Origin: an uncultured Muribaculaceae bacterium
GTDB taxonomy: Bacteria > Bacteroidota > Bacteroidia > Bacteroidales > Muribaculaceae
DNA length: 64,000 nucleotides
Direction of reading: 5' to 3'
Assembly (NCBI GenBank): GCA_947179295.1
Contig: CAMXAZ010000001.1
Span: forward strand, 1 to 64,000
Shown: piece after piece, positions 27,042 to 35,619 of the stretch
Layout: every line of letters starts with the position of its first letter
How positions within the stretch are numbered: position 1 is the first letter of the stretch
Notes under the pieces: model-generated
What the model was told of the DNA's origin: nothing
What the model saw: the letters and a program-made list of their open reading frames with translations, nothing else
The model's database searches: none
Made by a program: the position numbers and the translations under genes

Positions 27042-28328
27042 TTAAGATTGTTCTGCCTGGGCCTTTTCCACCCGGATCAGATCAAGGCGTGTGGCCGACC
27101 GTCCGAGTATAGTGAATTTCAGATCATCGATCTCAATGGTGTCACCCTGCGCCGGAAGAGTTCCGGTGGAATTGATCAGATATCCGGCAAGGGTCTGGTA
27201 TTCATCGTCTTCAGGAATGTCAAGACGGAAGTCGTCACGGAGAGTGCGCACTTCTATGCGGCCTGAGAATTCAAACACTCCGGGTGCTACCTCAGATGCC
27301 GTCAGCCGTGTCTTGTCATGTTCGTCCTGGATATCCCCGAAGATTTCCTCCACGAGGTCTTCGAGAGTGACAAGGCCCGCGGTTCCTCCGAACTCGTCGA
27401 CTACTACCGCCATCGAACGCTTTTCGCTCAGCAGGCGGCGCATCATGGTGTTGGCCAGAAGGGTCTCAGGGGCATAGAGCACCTCCTTGATGTGTTCCTT
27501 CCAGTCACTTGTCGGGTCGAAGAGTTCCGACACGTGGACATAGCCTACCACATTGTCAATGTCATCACGGTAGACCAGAATCTTGCTGCGGCCCGACGAG
27601 GTGAAGAGCTCCGAAAGCTCATCGCGCGAGGTGGAGTCGATGTCAACCGCCACAAGTTCGTTTCGGGGCGCCATGCAGTCGCGCAGCTGGGTGGTCGAGA
27701 AGTCGAGCGCGTTGTGGAAAATCTTGACCTCGTTCTCAACCTCCACTTCCTCAGGATTTTCCAGATCGTCGATCTTGGTGTCGAGATAGTCGTTGAGCTC
27801 ATTGATGGAGAGCACTCCGAGGCGGGTGTCCTCGGCCTTGATTCCTGCCAGGCGCATGAGCATTTTTGAAAGCCATGAAGTGAACCAGGAAATCGGGTAA
27901 AGCACTATGTAGAAAAAGTAGACCGGAAGAGCCGATACCTTCAGCGATGTGTTCGGGTTGATGCGGAACACTGATTTCGGCAGAAACTCACCGGTGAAGA
28001 GTATGACAAGGGTCGAGATAATGGTCTGTAGAATAAGAATGACAGCCTGGTTGTCCGAAATACGTTCGGCTATCCAGGGTTCAAGCAAAGCGGCCGCCCC
28101 CATGCCGTAGATCACGAGCATGATGTTGTTGCCCACGAGGATGGTCGAGATGAAAAAGTCCTGATGCGAATAGTAGCGGCCTATTATCCGGTTGATGATG
28201 CCTCCTCGGCTGGTGTCGAGGCCTATGCGGACGCGGTCGGCTGAAATATAGGCGATCTCCACTCCTGAAAACAGGGCGGAGAAGCAGAGAGAGATCAGTG
28301 CGAGTATAAGCCAGGCGGTGAGTGTCAT
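27042..28328 (-). CDS. CNNM/CorC-type transporter-like membrane protein with CBS pair (hemolysin/GldE family)
   Basis: The product is 428 residues. An N-terminal CNNM membrane domain with four helices contains ALFSGVEIAYISADRVR and FTGEFLPKSVFRINPN. A pair of CBS domains follows (about 205-335: MAPRNELVAVDIDS to VVDEFGGTAGLVTLEDLVEEIFGDIQDEHD), then a CorC/HlyC domain (350-425). The family transports or controls divalent cations; relatives in Bacteroidetes are called hemolysin or GldE. It is the last gene of a cluster with lptC, an outer-membrane protein and coaX (12 bases from lptC). Confidence 0.88.
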   Translation of the reverse strand: MTLTAWLILALISLCFSALFSGVEIAYISADRVRIGLDTSRGGIINRIIGRYYSHQDFFISTILVGNNIMLVIYGMGAAALLEPWIAERISDNQAVILILQTIISTLVILFTGEFLPKSVFRINPNTSLKVSALPVYFFYIVLYPISWFTSWLSKMLMRLAGIKAEDTRLGVLSINELNDYLDTKIDDLENPEEVEVENEVKIFHNALDFSTTQLRDCMAPRNELVAVDIDSTSRDELSELFTSSGRSKILVYRDDIDNVVGYVHVSELFDPTSDWKEHIKEVLYAPETLLANTMMRRLLSEKRSMAVVVDEFGGTAGLVTLEDLVEEIFGDIQDEHDKTRLTASEVAPGVFEFSGRIEVRTLRDDFRLDIPEDDEYQTLAGYLINSTGTLPAQGDTIEIDDLKFTILGRSATRLDLIRVEKAQAEQS

Positions 28329-28339
28329 TAGCTTGCGGT

Positions 28340-29125
28340 TTAGAAGCGGGTTGTCTGTGTCTGGAGGCTTTCAGACTTGGTTGCGGATGCTTGGGGTTGA
28401 GGCAATTGCCGGATTTGAGCTTTGGGTGCCGCGGCGTTTCTGTCGGGCTTGTCAGGCTTGGTTCCGGACGGGCGCGGGGCTGTCTGCATGGTGTCAGCCG
28501 CAGGCTGTGGTGCTTTCGGGCTCTGAGCGGATGAGTTGCCGCCCGGAGTGAAGGCGCCGGCCGGGAAGATGCCTGAGACGCGGCGGATGGTGTAGCGCGT
28601 CAGGTTCTGGTTTGAGTCGAAGCCATAGCCTTCAAGCACCTTGTCGGGGCGCTCGATGTGGATGAACGAATCTGAGTAGAGTTTTTCCTGACGCTGGTCC
28701 CAGAAGAGCTGGTTGGTCAGGAATTTTTCGTTCATCACATTGGTCAGGCTGACGTTTCCGTCAAGTCGCCAGAGCTGCTTGTTCTTGAAATATGTGGCCG
28801 AATCGGCTGTGACAGTGGCCTCGATTCGGAAAAAGTTGTCGTAGCGCTCAAGTCTAAGCCCCTCCGGAAAACGCCAGAACGGTTCCGGGGTTTCGTCATA
28901 GACATACCATATCGGGGTCACGATGCGGTAGCGCGTCACTCCTGAGTCAGAGATGAGGGTCTCTACATCGCGGGTGAGCATTGTCGGGGTGTGGGTCGGA
29001 TCGACAGAGCCGGTGGCCACAGGGTCGCTGTCCTTGCATCCGCTTACGACAAACGAGGCTCCGGTGATGGCCGCGAGGATCAAGGCTGGAAGCAGGCGCA
29101 GGCGGGTGACGGTTGAGGTCGGCAT
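28340..29125 (-). CDS. lptC: LPS export periplasmic protein LptC
   Basis: The product is 261 residues. A signal or anchor (LLPALILAAITGASFVVSGC, Cys at about 30) is followed by the LptC beta-jellyroll: DSGVTRYRIVTPIWYVYD, FWRFPEGLRLERYD, then LWRLDGNVSLTNVMNEKFLTNQLFWDQRQEKLYSDSFIHIERPDKVLEGYGFDSNQNLTRY. LptC carries lipopolysaccharide from LptBFG to LptA. From about residue 195 the C-terminal 65 residues are Pro/Ala/Gln/Lys-rich and probably disordered, which is longer than usual. The gene order coaX - outer-membrane protein - lptC - CNNM is typical of Bacteroidales. Confidence 0.88.
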   Translation of the reverse strand: MPTSTVTRLRLLPALILAAITGASFVVSGCKDSDPVATGSVDPTHTPTMLTRDVETLISDSGVTRYRIVTPIWYVYDETPEPFWRFPEGLRLERYDNFFRIEATVTADSATYFKNKQLWRLDGNVSLTNVMNEKFLTNQLFWDQRQEKLYSDSFIHIERPDKVLEGYGFDSNQNLTRYTIRRVSGIFPAGAFTPGGNSSAQSPKAPQPAADTMQTAPRPSGTKPDKPDRNAAAPKAQIRQLPQPQASATKSESLQTQTTRF

Positions 29126-29198
29126 GGTGTGGCTGTGGGGTTGGTGTGATTCGGCCTTTTGGGCTTGTGGGGGCAGTGGTGGTGAGGTCAGGCGGTCT

Positions 29199-30440
29199 TT
29201 AACGGAGCTTGGGCTGGTAGAACCAGAGGCCGTTGAAGTTGATGCCGAGTGTGATGTTGAAATACTGTTCGGTCAGCAGTGCGTTGGGTGTCGACTGGCG
29301 GTGGTGATATTCGAAACCGAGGTTGATGACGTTTTTCGATTTGACGGTCGGGAAACCGAAACCGCACGAGAATCCGTAGTCACGCACATTATTATAGGTG
29401 TCTTTGCTCTTTACCATTACGTAGTCGCGGTTGTAGAACCCGCCTGCACGGTAAGTGATGCGCTTGAAGTAGCTTCCGTGGGGATTGGGGATGTAGCTCA
29501 CACCGGCTCCGATGCGCCAGCGGTTGTCAAATTTGGTCGATGAAAAGTCTTCAATCTCGGTAAATTTGGCTTTGGCCCAGTTCTGATAGGTGAAGTCGAC
29601 TTCGGCCTGGAACTGCTTGTTCCATTCGTAGTTGATACCCACACCCCAGGTGTCGGCTATGGAGAATTTGTTGCGGAGACTTGTCGAGGCCACGGTGTCG
29701 GGCTTGCTGTCTTGCGAGGTGTCATATTTGAGCACATAGGTCTTGCCGAGGAGGGTCTTGCCGGGCGAATAGGTCACGCCGAGGGTCAGATCGTTCTTGC
29801 GCGAGAGGTTGAGAGTGTACTGCATACCGAACTGGAAGTGGAAGTCCTGTACTTCCATCACCTGCTCGAAGAGCGACGAGGAGGAACCTACGGCATAGAC
29901 GTCGTTGAACGTGTTGCCGAAAAGGTAGCTCGCGTTGAAACCTACGGTGAAGTTTTTGAACGGTCTGACACCGGCTCCGAGGTAGAGCTGGTTGATGCCG
30001 CCGGTGCCCTGGTGGGTGGCGACGCCGTTTTCAATGTCAGAGCCGAAAGCATAGCCCACTGAAGAGTAGGGGAGTATGCCGGCGCTCACACCGATATAGC
30101 TTGTGACGGGAAACTGCATTGTGACATATTCGAGTCCGCCACCCCAGTCCTTGGAGCTGCCGGTGTTGTCCTTGCGCCAGTACATGGAGACATCGGTACC
30201 CATGTCGAAAAGGAATGTCAGAGAGTCGATGGCGGCATATGATGCGGGGTTCATGACATTGATCTGCCTTCCGGAACGCATGGCATAGCCCACTCCGCCC
30301 ATCTGGCGCTGTGCGGAAGTGGCATTGTCGCCAAGAAGGCCATAGCCGAATTTTGAATATGGACTTGTGGTCTGGGCCAGCGCGGCGGGGGCGGCGGTCA
30401 TGGCCATGACGGCGAGGAGGAGAAATGACTTAATTTTCAT
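29199..30440 (-). CDS. Outer-membrane beta-barrel protein (FadL/OmpP1-like)
   Basis: The product is 413 residues with a signal peptide (about 1-22, ending ALAQ). The N-terminus SPYSKFGYGLLGDNATSAQRQMGGVGYAMRSGRQINVMNPASYAAIDSLTF is the mark of the Bacteroidetes outer-membrane family related to FadL/OmpP1; the rest is amphipathic beta strands ending LGINFNGLWFYQPKLR. Substrate unknown, possibly hydrophobic. Its first 11 bases overlap the end of coaX, so it is translationally linked to that gene. Confidence 0.8.
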   Translation of the reverse strand: MKIKSFLLLAVMAMTAAPAALAQTTSPYSKFGYGLLGDNATSAQRQMGGVGYAMRSGRQINVMNPASYAAIDSLTFLFDMGTDVSMYWRKDNTGSSKDWGGGLEYVTMQFPVTSYIGVSAGILPYSSVGYAFGSDIENGVATHQGTGGINQLYLGAGVRPFKNFTVGFNASYLFGNTFNDVYAVGSSSSLFEQVMEVQDFHFQFGMQYTLNLSRKNDLTLGVTYSPGKTLLGKTYVLKYDTSQDSKPDTVASTSLRNKFSIADTWGVGINYEWNKQFQAEVDFTYQNWAKAKFTEIEDFSSTKFDNRWRIGAGVSYIPNPHGSYFKRITYRAGGFYNRDYVMVKSKDTYNNVRDYGFSCGFGFPTVKSKNVINLGFEYHHRQSTPNALLTEQYFNITLGINFNGLWFYQPKLR

Positions 30441-31167
30441 TGTAAAGCAAAATTCTGTTTAAACCTTTGCTGGCGAGATGTTCGTCAGGGAGAACATCGA
30501 AGTCGCACAGAGAAGCGAGATGATGGCCGCAGCCTCCGCCGAGAACTATGACGGTGTCTTTCGGCAGCCGGCTGCGATAATATCCTATTGATGCTACGAC
30601 GCTGTAGACAGCTCCGAGCGTTATGGCCTCTACGGTGTCGCGGCCTATCACCTTGTCGCGCAGTTCCGGCATGTTTTCCGGAAAGGGCACGAGGGGCAGG
30701 CGTGCGGTGAACTGGTTGAGGGCCTTGAATTCCATGTTGATGCCGGGGGCTATGTTGCCGCCGCGGTAGGTGCCGGTGGAGTCTACATAGTCGTAGGTCA
30801 CGGCGGTGCCGGCGTCGACCACGAGGATGTCGCGTCCGGGAAAATCGCTCCAGGCGCCTACGGCCGATGCGATGCGGTCCACTCCGAGCGTCTGCGGGGT
30901 GGCATAGTCGAGCTTGATGGGCAGAGGCGTGGAGGGCGACAGGCGGTAGACGCAGCGCGCCAGGTGGCTGAGTTTGTTGATGACAGGGCCGTTGTTCTGA
31001 ACCACAGAACAATAGATGGCTCCTTTGAGGCGGCGTCCGCCTACGAATTCTTCGACGGACGAGGGTGTGAGACGTGTGTCGATGACGGTGTCAACGAGCT
31101 CTTTATCCTCCCAGAGCGAGATCTTCGCTTCGGTGTTGCCTTGGTCAATTGTCAGGTATTGCGACAT
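30430..31167 (-). CDS. coaX: Type III pantothenate kinase CoaX
   Basis: The product is 245 residues. It shows the phosphate motif TIDQGNTEAKISLWE, then LGVDRIASAVGAW and VVDAGTAVTYDYV, with NIAPGINMEFKALNQFTARLP and VIVLGGGCGHHLA near the end. These are the ASKHA-fold ATP-binding segments of CoaX, which phosphorylates pantothenate in the first step of coenzyme A synthesis. The first gene of a four-gene cluster with an envelope theme. Confidence 0.93.
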   Translation of the reverse strand: MSQYLTIDQGNTEAKISLWEDKELVDTVIDTRLTPSSVEEFVGGRRLKGAIYCSVVQNNGPVINKLSHLARCVYRLSPSTPLPIKLDYATPQTLGVDRIASAVGAWSDFPGRDILVVDAGTAVTYDYVDSTGTYRGGNIAPGINMEFKALNQFTARLPLVPFPENMPELRDKVIGRDTVEAITLGAVYSVVASIGYYRSRLPKDTVIVLGGGCGHHLASLCDFDVLPDEHLASKGLNRILLYNEN

Positions 31168-31198
31168 TCGGTGGCGGTGGCTTTTTCTATTTGCGTGG

Positions 31199-31206
31199 CA
31201 AAATTA
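31199..31206 (-). promoter_or_regulatory. Promoter -7 element for coaX
   Basis: TAATTTTG on the minus strand, matching TAnnTTTG, 31 bases upstream of the coaX ATG at 31167. No -33 element found at 19-21 bases. Confidence 0.4.
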
Positions 31207-31288
31207 CTAATAATGTGGCAATTTCACGGCCATCATCCGGCTATTTTTGCACCGGCCTTCTTCCGGAGTGCCGGATCAGACGGGTGTT

Positions 31289-31651
31289 TTAACGTTTATT
31301 ATCAGCTTTCTGTCTTGGAATCATGACGGATGTGTAGATGGTCAGCAGTCCGCTGGCGAGCGTGAAGGCCAGCCAGTCGGTCTTTCCGGCCGACGGTATG
31401 AACATGAAGACTGCCCCGGCAAGGAAAATCAGTGCTGTCCAGACCTCCACTCTGATGAGGCGGCGCAGGCGCAGGGGTGCGTCCTTGACTTTCGGGGCCA
31501 CAAAGCGTCCGGCAAGCAAGATGAGAGAGCCTGCTGCGTAGAGATAGCGTCCCCACTGGGTGGCCATGTGGAGAAGGGGGAAGAGTGCGGCTGCCATGAT
31601 GGCGAGGAGCCCGGCAGTGACCATTATGTTGGATGCTGATGTTCTGTCCAT
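31289..31651 (-). CDS. Small four-helix membrane protein of unknown function
   Basis: The product is 120 residues with four predicted membrane helices (about 10-28, 32-50, 67-87 and 92-112). Basic loops (APKVKDAPLRLRRLIRVE) lie between helices 2 and 3. No motif is recognised. It lies 48 bases downstream of the FtsB-like gene in the same orientation, so it is likely co-transcribed with it and menA. Confidence 0.6.
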   Translation of the reverse strand: MDRTSASNIMVTAGLLAIMAAALFPLLHMATQWGRYLYAAGSLILLAGRFVAPKVKDAPLRLRRLIRVEVWTALIFLAGAVFMFIPSAGKTDWLAFTLASGLLTIYTSVMIPRQKADNKR

Positions 31652-31699
31652 TCGCTGAATTGATGAGTGGTGGTGTGGTATTGGTGTGGGAGAGTGGGC

Positions 31700-31990
31700 T
31701 TATTCGAAGATATAGACGTCTTCGTCGGGGTGCTGCATGTGATATTGCTCGCGGACTATGCGCTCCATTGTCTCCTTGTCGGTGTCAAGGGAGTGGTTGA
31801 GGTCGCGGTAATAGTTTAGGGTATCAGTGGCCTCGCTGATGCTGGCTTCGAGTTCGGTGATGCGGCGCTCCTGCTCTACCGTGCGCAGCAGAGAGTTTTC
31901 ATTGAAAAAGAGCACGAGAGAGCCTATCACCAGTGAGGCGAGAAGTGTCAGAGAGAGATAACGTTTGCACCAGGCGTAGAAGTTGCTCAT
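31700..31990 (-). CDS. FtsB/DivIC-family septum formation initiator
   Basis: The product is 96 residues: a short cytoplasmic start, one membrane helix (about 13-30), a coiled coil (35-70: LRTVEQERRITELEASISEATDTLNYYRDL), and a C-terminal motif ETMERIVREQYHMQHPDEDVYIFE, typical of the FtsB/DivIC family. It would act with FtsL and FtsQ in the division complex. It lies 42 bases behind menA. Confidence 0.85.
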   Translation of the reverse strand: MSNFYAWCKRYLSLTLLASLVIGSLVLFFNENSLLRTVEQERRITELEASISEATDTLNYYRDLNHSLDTDKETMERIVREQYHMQHPDEDVYIFE

Positions 31991-32032
31991 GTCAAAAAAT
32001 AAAGTGTGATGAGAGACTGGAGTTTCCGCATG

Positions 32033-32929
32033 TCAGGCTGATGTGGCTACGGTAATCACAAATCCTGCGGCGTAGACGAGCATCAGCACCGCAGTCATGC
32101 CTAAGAGCGGGTTGAGCCGGGCACCGCTGAGATGCGTGAGTCTGAAATACAGTGCGGTGTGGCCGCAGAGATAGAGGGCCGGGACTATCCACCAGCCGGG
32201 TCCGGCGGCAAGCCAGGGCGGCAGGGTGAGAATCAGGGCAAGAATGCCGTTGGCCAGATAGATGGCAGACATGGCGCGGAGGCCGAGGCGCACGGCAAGG
32301 GTGCGCTTGCCTACCGCACGGTCATCCTCTAAGTCGCGGTAGTTGTTGATGATCAGTACGTTTGCGCCCATCAGCCCGATTCCGGCCGCTGCGGCTGCCA
32401 GCCACCATCCGAACGGGCCGCCCATGAGCATGTAGGTCAGGGTGACAGGGATGATGCCGAAGAAGCAGATGACCGCCACCTCTCCGAAGCCGTGGTGGGA
32501 GAGGGGATAAGGGCCGGTGCTGTAGGCCATGACGCCGAGAGCCGTTGCGATGCCGACGAGATACATCCACCAGCTGCCATAGAGCCACACGAGTATGCAG
32601 CCCGCAATGCAGGCGGCGGCAAGCGTGGCGAAGGTGGCCCGCTTCATGGCTCCGGGGGTGATGTCGCCTTCGGTGACTCCGCGGCGCGGACCCTGACGGC
32701 CTGCGCGGTCAAGGCCGCCCTTGAAGTCATAATATTCGTTGGCGAAATTCGATGCTATCTGGGCCAGAAGAGCGAAGAGCAGGCAGAGCAGCGCGGGGAC
32801 AAGGCTGAAACGCCATGAGAGAAGTCCGAGTCCGGCGGCATAGATCACTCCGGCGAGCGACACGGGGAGTGTGCGCAGGCGCATGGCTTCGATCCAGCAG
32901 GCGGTTTTTGATCTCTTGGTCGCGCTCAT
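32033..32929 (-). CDS. menA: 1,4-dihydroxy-2-naphthoate polyprenyltransferase MenA
   Basis: The product is 298 residues with about eight membrane helices. It has the two Asp-rich prenyl diphosphate motifs of the UbiA family, NFANEYYDFKGGLDRAG and NNYRDLEDDRAVGKRTLAVRLG. MenA attaches the isoprenoid tail in menaquinone synthesis. The N-terminus ACWIEAMRLRTLPVSLAGV is typical. It is transcribed with the downstream septum-initiator gene. Confidence 0.93.
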   Translation of the reverse strand: MSATKRSKTACWIEAMRLRTLPVSLAGVIYAAGLGLLSWRFSLVPALLCLLFALLAQIASNFANEYYDFKGGLDRAGRQGPRRGVTEGDITPGAMKRATFATLAAACIAGCILVWLYGSWWMYLVGIATALGVMAYSTGPYPLSHHGFGEVAVICFFGIIPVTLTYMLMGGPFGWWLAAAAAGIGLMGANVLIINNYRDLEDDRAVGKRTLAVRLGLRAMSAIYLANGILALILTLPPWLAAGPGWWIVPALYLCGHTALYFRLTHLSGARLNPLLGMTAVLMLVYAAGFVITVATSA

Positions 32930-32979
32930 CTGTAGTAAGTCTGTCTGTGGCTCCGGATTAAGAGGCTTTTTAACAACCT

Positions 32980-33384
32980 CTAAGCGTTGAGTTCATCGAA
33001 TTTTGCGGCGATTGCTTTTGCGATCGCTTCCATTTCCTCGGCCGGGAGCTCCACTTTATGTTTGAAGTCCATATCGGCCTCGGTGTTGATAGGTATAAGG
33101 TGGATGTGGGTGTGGGGCACTTCCAGACCTATGACGGCCACGCCGACACGCTTGCAGGGGACTGCTTCGCGGATGGCTTCGGCCACTCGCTTGGCAAACA
33201 GAGTCAGAGCCTGGTAGTCATCGTCGGAGAGGTGGAATATGTAGTCGTCTTCCTTGCGGGGAATCACAAGCACATGTCCGGGAGCCACGGGGTTGATGTC
33301 AAGAAATGCGTAGTGGCGTTCGTCGGCTGCCACGCGGTAGGAGGGAATTTCTCCTGCGGCGATTTTGCTGAAGATTGTTGACAT
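32980..33384 (-). CDS. HIT-family nucleotide hydrolase/transferase
   Basis: The product is 134 residues. The N-terminus TIFSKIAAGEIPSYRVAADERHYAFLDINPVAPGHVLVIPRKE and the histidine triad HTHIHLIPI (His-x-His-x-His) are plain. HIT proteins hydrolyse nucleotide adducts such as adenosine phosphoramidates. It lies 35 bases after greA in the same direction and is probably co-transcribed. Confidence 0.9.
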   Translation of the reverse strand: MSTIFSKIAAGEIPSYRVAADERHYAFLDINPVAPGHVLVIPRKEDDYIFHLSDDDYQALTLFAKRVAEAIREAVPCKRVGVAVIGLEVPHTHIHLIPINTEADMDFKHKVELPAEEMEAIAKAIAAKFDELNA

Positions 33385-33419
33385 AGCTCTACTTTGATTG
33401 AGAGTTTGTGGGGGGTGGA

Positions 33420-33890
33420 TTAGTAGTTGATTTCTACGATCTCGAACTTCATGAGTCCGGCGGGAACCTTGATCTCTACCACTTCGCCGAGCTTGTGGCC
33501 GAGCAGACCCTGGGCTATCGGGGTGCTTGAGCCGATTTTCTTCTCCTTGAGGTTTGCTTCGGAGTCGGCTACGATGGTATATTCCATTGTCATGCCGTTG
33601 GCGGTGTTTTTGATTTTCACGCGGTTGAGAATCTGCACCTCCTCGTTGTTGAGCTTGCTTTCGTCGATGATACGGGCGTTTGCAACGAGGTCTTTGAGCT
33701 GCGAAATCTTCATTTCGAGCATACCCTGAGCTTCTTTAGCGGCGTCATATTCGGAGTTTTCCGAAAGGTCGCCCTTGTCACGGGCTTCTGCGATTGCGGC
33801 GGATATACGTGGACGTTCAACTGATTCGAGGAACGCGATTTCTTCCATTTTTTTCTTGTAACCTTCTTTGGTCATGAAAGTTATAGCCAT
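33420..33890 (-). CDS. greA: Transcription elongation factor GreA
   Basis: The product is 156 residues, a normal GreA length. The N-terminal coiled coil has MTKEGYKKKMEEIAFLESVERPRISAAIAEARDKGDLSENSEYDAAKEAQGM with the acidic tip (DLSENSEYDAAKE), and the C-terminal domain has STPIAQGLLGHKLGEVVEIKVPAG. GreA releases backtracked RNA polymerase by stimulating transcript cleavage. A promoter and palindrome lie about 125-158 bases upstream. Confidence 0.95.
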   Translation of the reverse strand: MAITFMTKEGYKKKMEEIAFLESVERPRISAAIAEARDKGDLSENSEYDAAKEAQGMLEMKISQLKDLVANARIIDESKLNNEEVQILNRVKIKNTANGMTMEYTIVADSEANLKEKKIGSSTPIAQGLLGHKLGEVVEIKVPAGLMKFEIVEINY

Positions 33891-34013
33891 GATTGCTGTA
33901 GATTTTTGTTAAAGAGGGAGTTAAAAAATAAAGAATCCCGATGCTTGCGGCTACGAGACCCCTAATGAATATTGTTGATTTTGATATGTACGGTTGCCAG
34001 TTGTTGACTCCTG

Positions 34014-34048
34014 CAAAGATAGGGAGAATAATCGGATTGGCCAATCCG
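34014..34048 (-). promoter_or_regulatory. greA promoter overlapped by a perfect 16-bp palindrome
   Basis: On the minus strand TTG (34044-34042), a gap of 20 bases and TATCTTTG (34021-34014) form a full Bacteroides-type promoter. The -33 element lies inside CGGATTGGCCAATCCG (34033-34048), a perfect palindrome. The leader to the greA ATG would be about 115 bases. Confidence 0.6.
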
Positions 34049-34074
34049 CCCGGAGTCTATTTAACATTAATTGG

Positions 34075-34992
34075 CTAATCTCTGAGGGGGTGGTTGCGGG
34101 GGTGGTAGGTGAGGATGTCGTTGCGGAGTGTCGAGCGGTCGAGATGGATGTAGATCTGGGTTGTGGCTATGCTCTCGTGGCCGAGCATCTGCTGTATGGC
34201 GCGCAGGTTGGCTCCTCCTTCGAGTAGGTGGGTGGCGAAGGAGTGGCGCAGGGTGTGGGGTGAGATGGTCTTGCGTATGCCGGCGGCTGCGGCGAGGTCT
34301 TTGACTATCTGGAATATGCGCACGCGGGTCATGCGTCCGCCACGGCGGTTCAGAAAGAGTATGTCGCGGCTGTCCGGCTTGATGTCAAGATGCATACGGT
34401 CCATCAGATAGTCACTGATCTCCAAGAGCGATACCTCAGACATGGGTACCATGCGCTCCTTGTTGCCCTTGCCGCGTACTATCAGGTAGCCTTCCTGGCC
34501 GTAGATTTTTGAAATCTCAAGATTGACAAGCTCGCTGACGCGCAGGCCGCAGCCGTAGAGGGTCTCGATGATGGCGCGGTCGCGCGAGGCTTCGGCTTTT
34601 TCCGGGTCGATGGCTCTGATCATCGAGTCGATCTCTTCCTGGGTCAGCACTTCGGGCAGATGGAGTCCGGTTTTGGGCTGTTCGAGCAGTTCGGCGGGGT
34701 TGGGGTTGAGATAGTCCTCTATGCTCAGAAAGAAGAAATAGGAGCGGAGACCTGAGACTATGCGGGCTTGGGAGCGTTCGGCTATGCCTACATCATGGAG
34801 GTCGCCGAGAAATTCGCGCAGGGTGTCGATGGTGACATCGCGCAGCGACAGTCCGCCGGCCGTGAGCCATGCATGGAGCTTGTCGATGTCACGGCGGTAG
34901 GCCTCGCGGGTGTTTTCAGCCATGCCTTTCTCCACGGAGAGATAGGCGTCATAGTCATTGAGTATGCGCTGGATGTCAGTGATGTCACGCAT
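34075..34992 (-). CDS. xerD: Site-specific tyrosine recombinase XerD
   Basis: The product is 305 residues. The N-terminal SAM-like domain (YLSVEKGMAENTREAYRRDI) is followed by the catalytic domain with the first Arg in GCGLRVSELVNL, Lys in RGKGNKERMVP, HTLRH in SPHTLRHSFATHLLEGG, His in LGHESIATTQIYIHL and the nucleophile Tyr in that same segment (QIY). Xer proteins resolve chromosome dimers at dif. Its length and context (no nearby mobile genes) speak for a housekeeping Xer, although XerC and XerD cannot be told apart with certainty. Confidence 0.88.
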   Translation of the reverse strand: MRDITDIQRILNDYDAYLSVEKGMAENTREAYRRDIDKLHAWLTAGGLSLRDVTIDTLREFLGDLHDVGIAERSQARIVSGLRSYFFFLSIEDYLNPNPAELLEQPKTGLHLPEVLTQEEIDSMIRAIDPEKAEASRDRAIIETLYGCGLRVSELVNLEISKIYGQEGYLIVRGKGNKERMVPMSEVSLLEISDYLMDRMHLDIKPDSRDILFLNRRGGRMTRVRIFQIVKDLAAAAGIRKTISPHTLRHSFATHLLEGGANLRAIQQMLGHESIATTQIYIHLDRSTLRNDILTYHPRNHPLRD

Positions 34993-35034
34993 CGGGGTCA
35001 GAGTGGTGAGCTTGTTCAGTGAGGGTGTTGCTGG

Positions 35035-35619
35035 TCAGAAATTGATCTCGAAATTCTGCATCGGGAGACCGCGGCGGCTTATGAGCACGGCATATTTCCC
35101 GTTGGTGAAAGTCATGATGTGGTCAAGTCCGTCTTTCAGGGCATCGAGCCGGCGGGAGTCTGCGCGAAGCAGCACGAGTGTGGAGTTTTCTGCCGAAATC
35201 ACGCGGCGGGCAGCCGGAAGATGCTCCGGGGAAAGTTCGGGCAGACAGATGAAAAGGCTGTCGGAGTCAGCAGGCAGTGTCAGAGCCTCGGCCGGAGTGA
35301 TGGGTTGCAGCCGTGAATCGGCCATGAGGATCACCCGGCGCTCCGCTTCAGGCAGATCCGGCGGAAGGACCAGAGTCAGAGGCTTGCGGTCACAGACTAT
35401 GCGGAAGAGCATTGTCAGATTGCGCCGGCGGCGGCGACCTCCGGCGAAGTCGCGGATTTTTCCGGTGGAATAGTAGACGCTGCGGCTGTCACGCAGCACC
35501 AGAGTGATGAAGCGGAAAGCAAAAGGCGAATGCACCCCGAAGCCACGGCTGCGGCGGGCGCGTCCGAGCGGACGCCAGAGTCTGCGGAGTGTCAGGCGCA
35601 GTTTAGCTCTCAGAGGCAT
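35035..35619 (-). CDS. Hypothetical protein, possibly a degenerate methyltransferase-like protein
   Basis: The product is 194 residues. The basic N-terminus ends in GRARRSRGFGVHSPFAFRFITLVL, an arginine/HSPF segment I associate with Bacteroidetes SAM-methyltransferase-like proteins. What follows (LTLVLPPDLPEAERRVILM, SLFICLPELSPEHL, HIMTFTNGKYAVLISRRGLP) reads like alternating strands and helices of such a fold, but the glycine-rich SAM-binding loop is not visible. It overlaps the 3' end of the YfhO-type gene by 17 bases, so it is expressed with it. Function unknown. Confidence 0.6.
   Translation of the reverse strand: MPLRAKLRLTLRRLWRPLGRARRSRGFGVHSPFAFRFITLVLRDSRSVYYSTGKIRDFAGGRRRRRNLTMLFRIVCDRKPLTLVLPPDLPEAERRVILMADSRLQPITPAEALTLPADSDSLFICLPELSPEHLPAARRVISAENSTLVLLRADSRRLDALKDGLDHIMTFTNGKYAVLISRRGLPMQNFEINF

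Noticed and set aside
33817..34044. Minus-strand ORF of 75 codons overlapping the start of greA
   Set aside because: It crosses the greA promoter and leader and ends inside greA in another frame; not conserved-looking.
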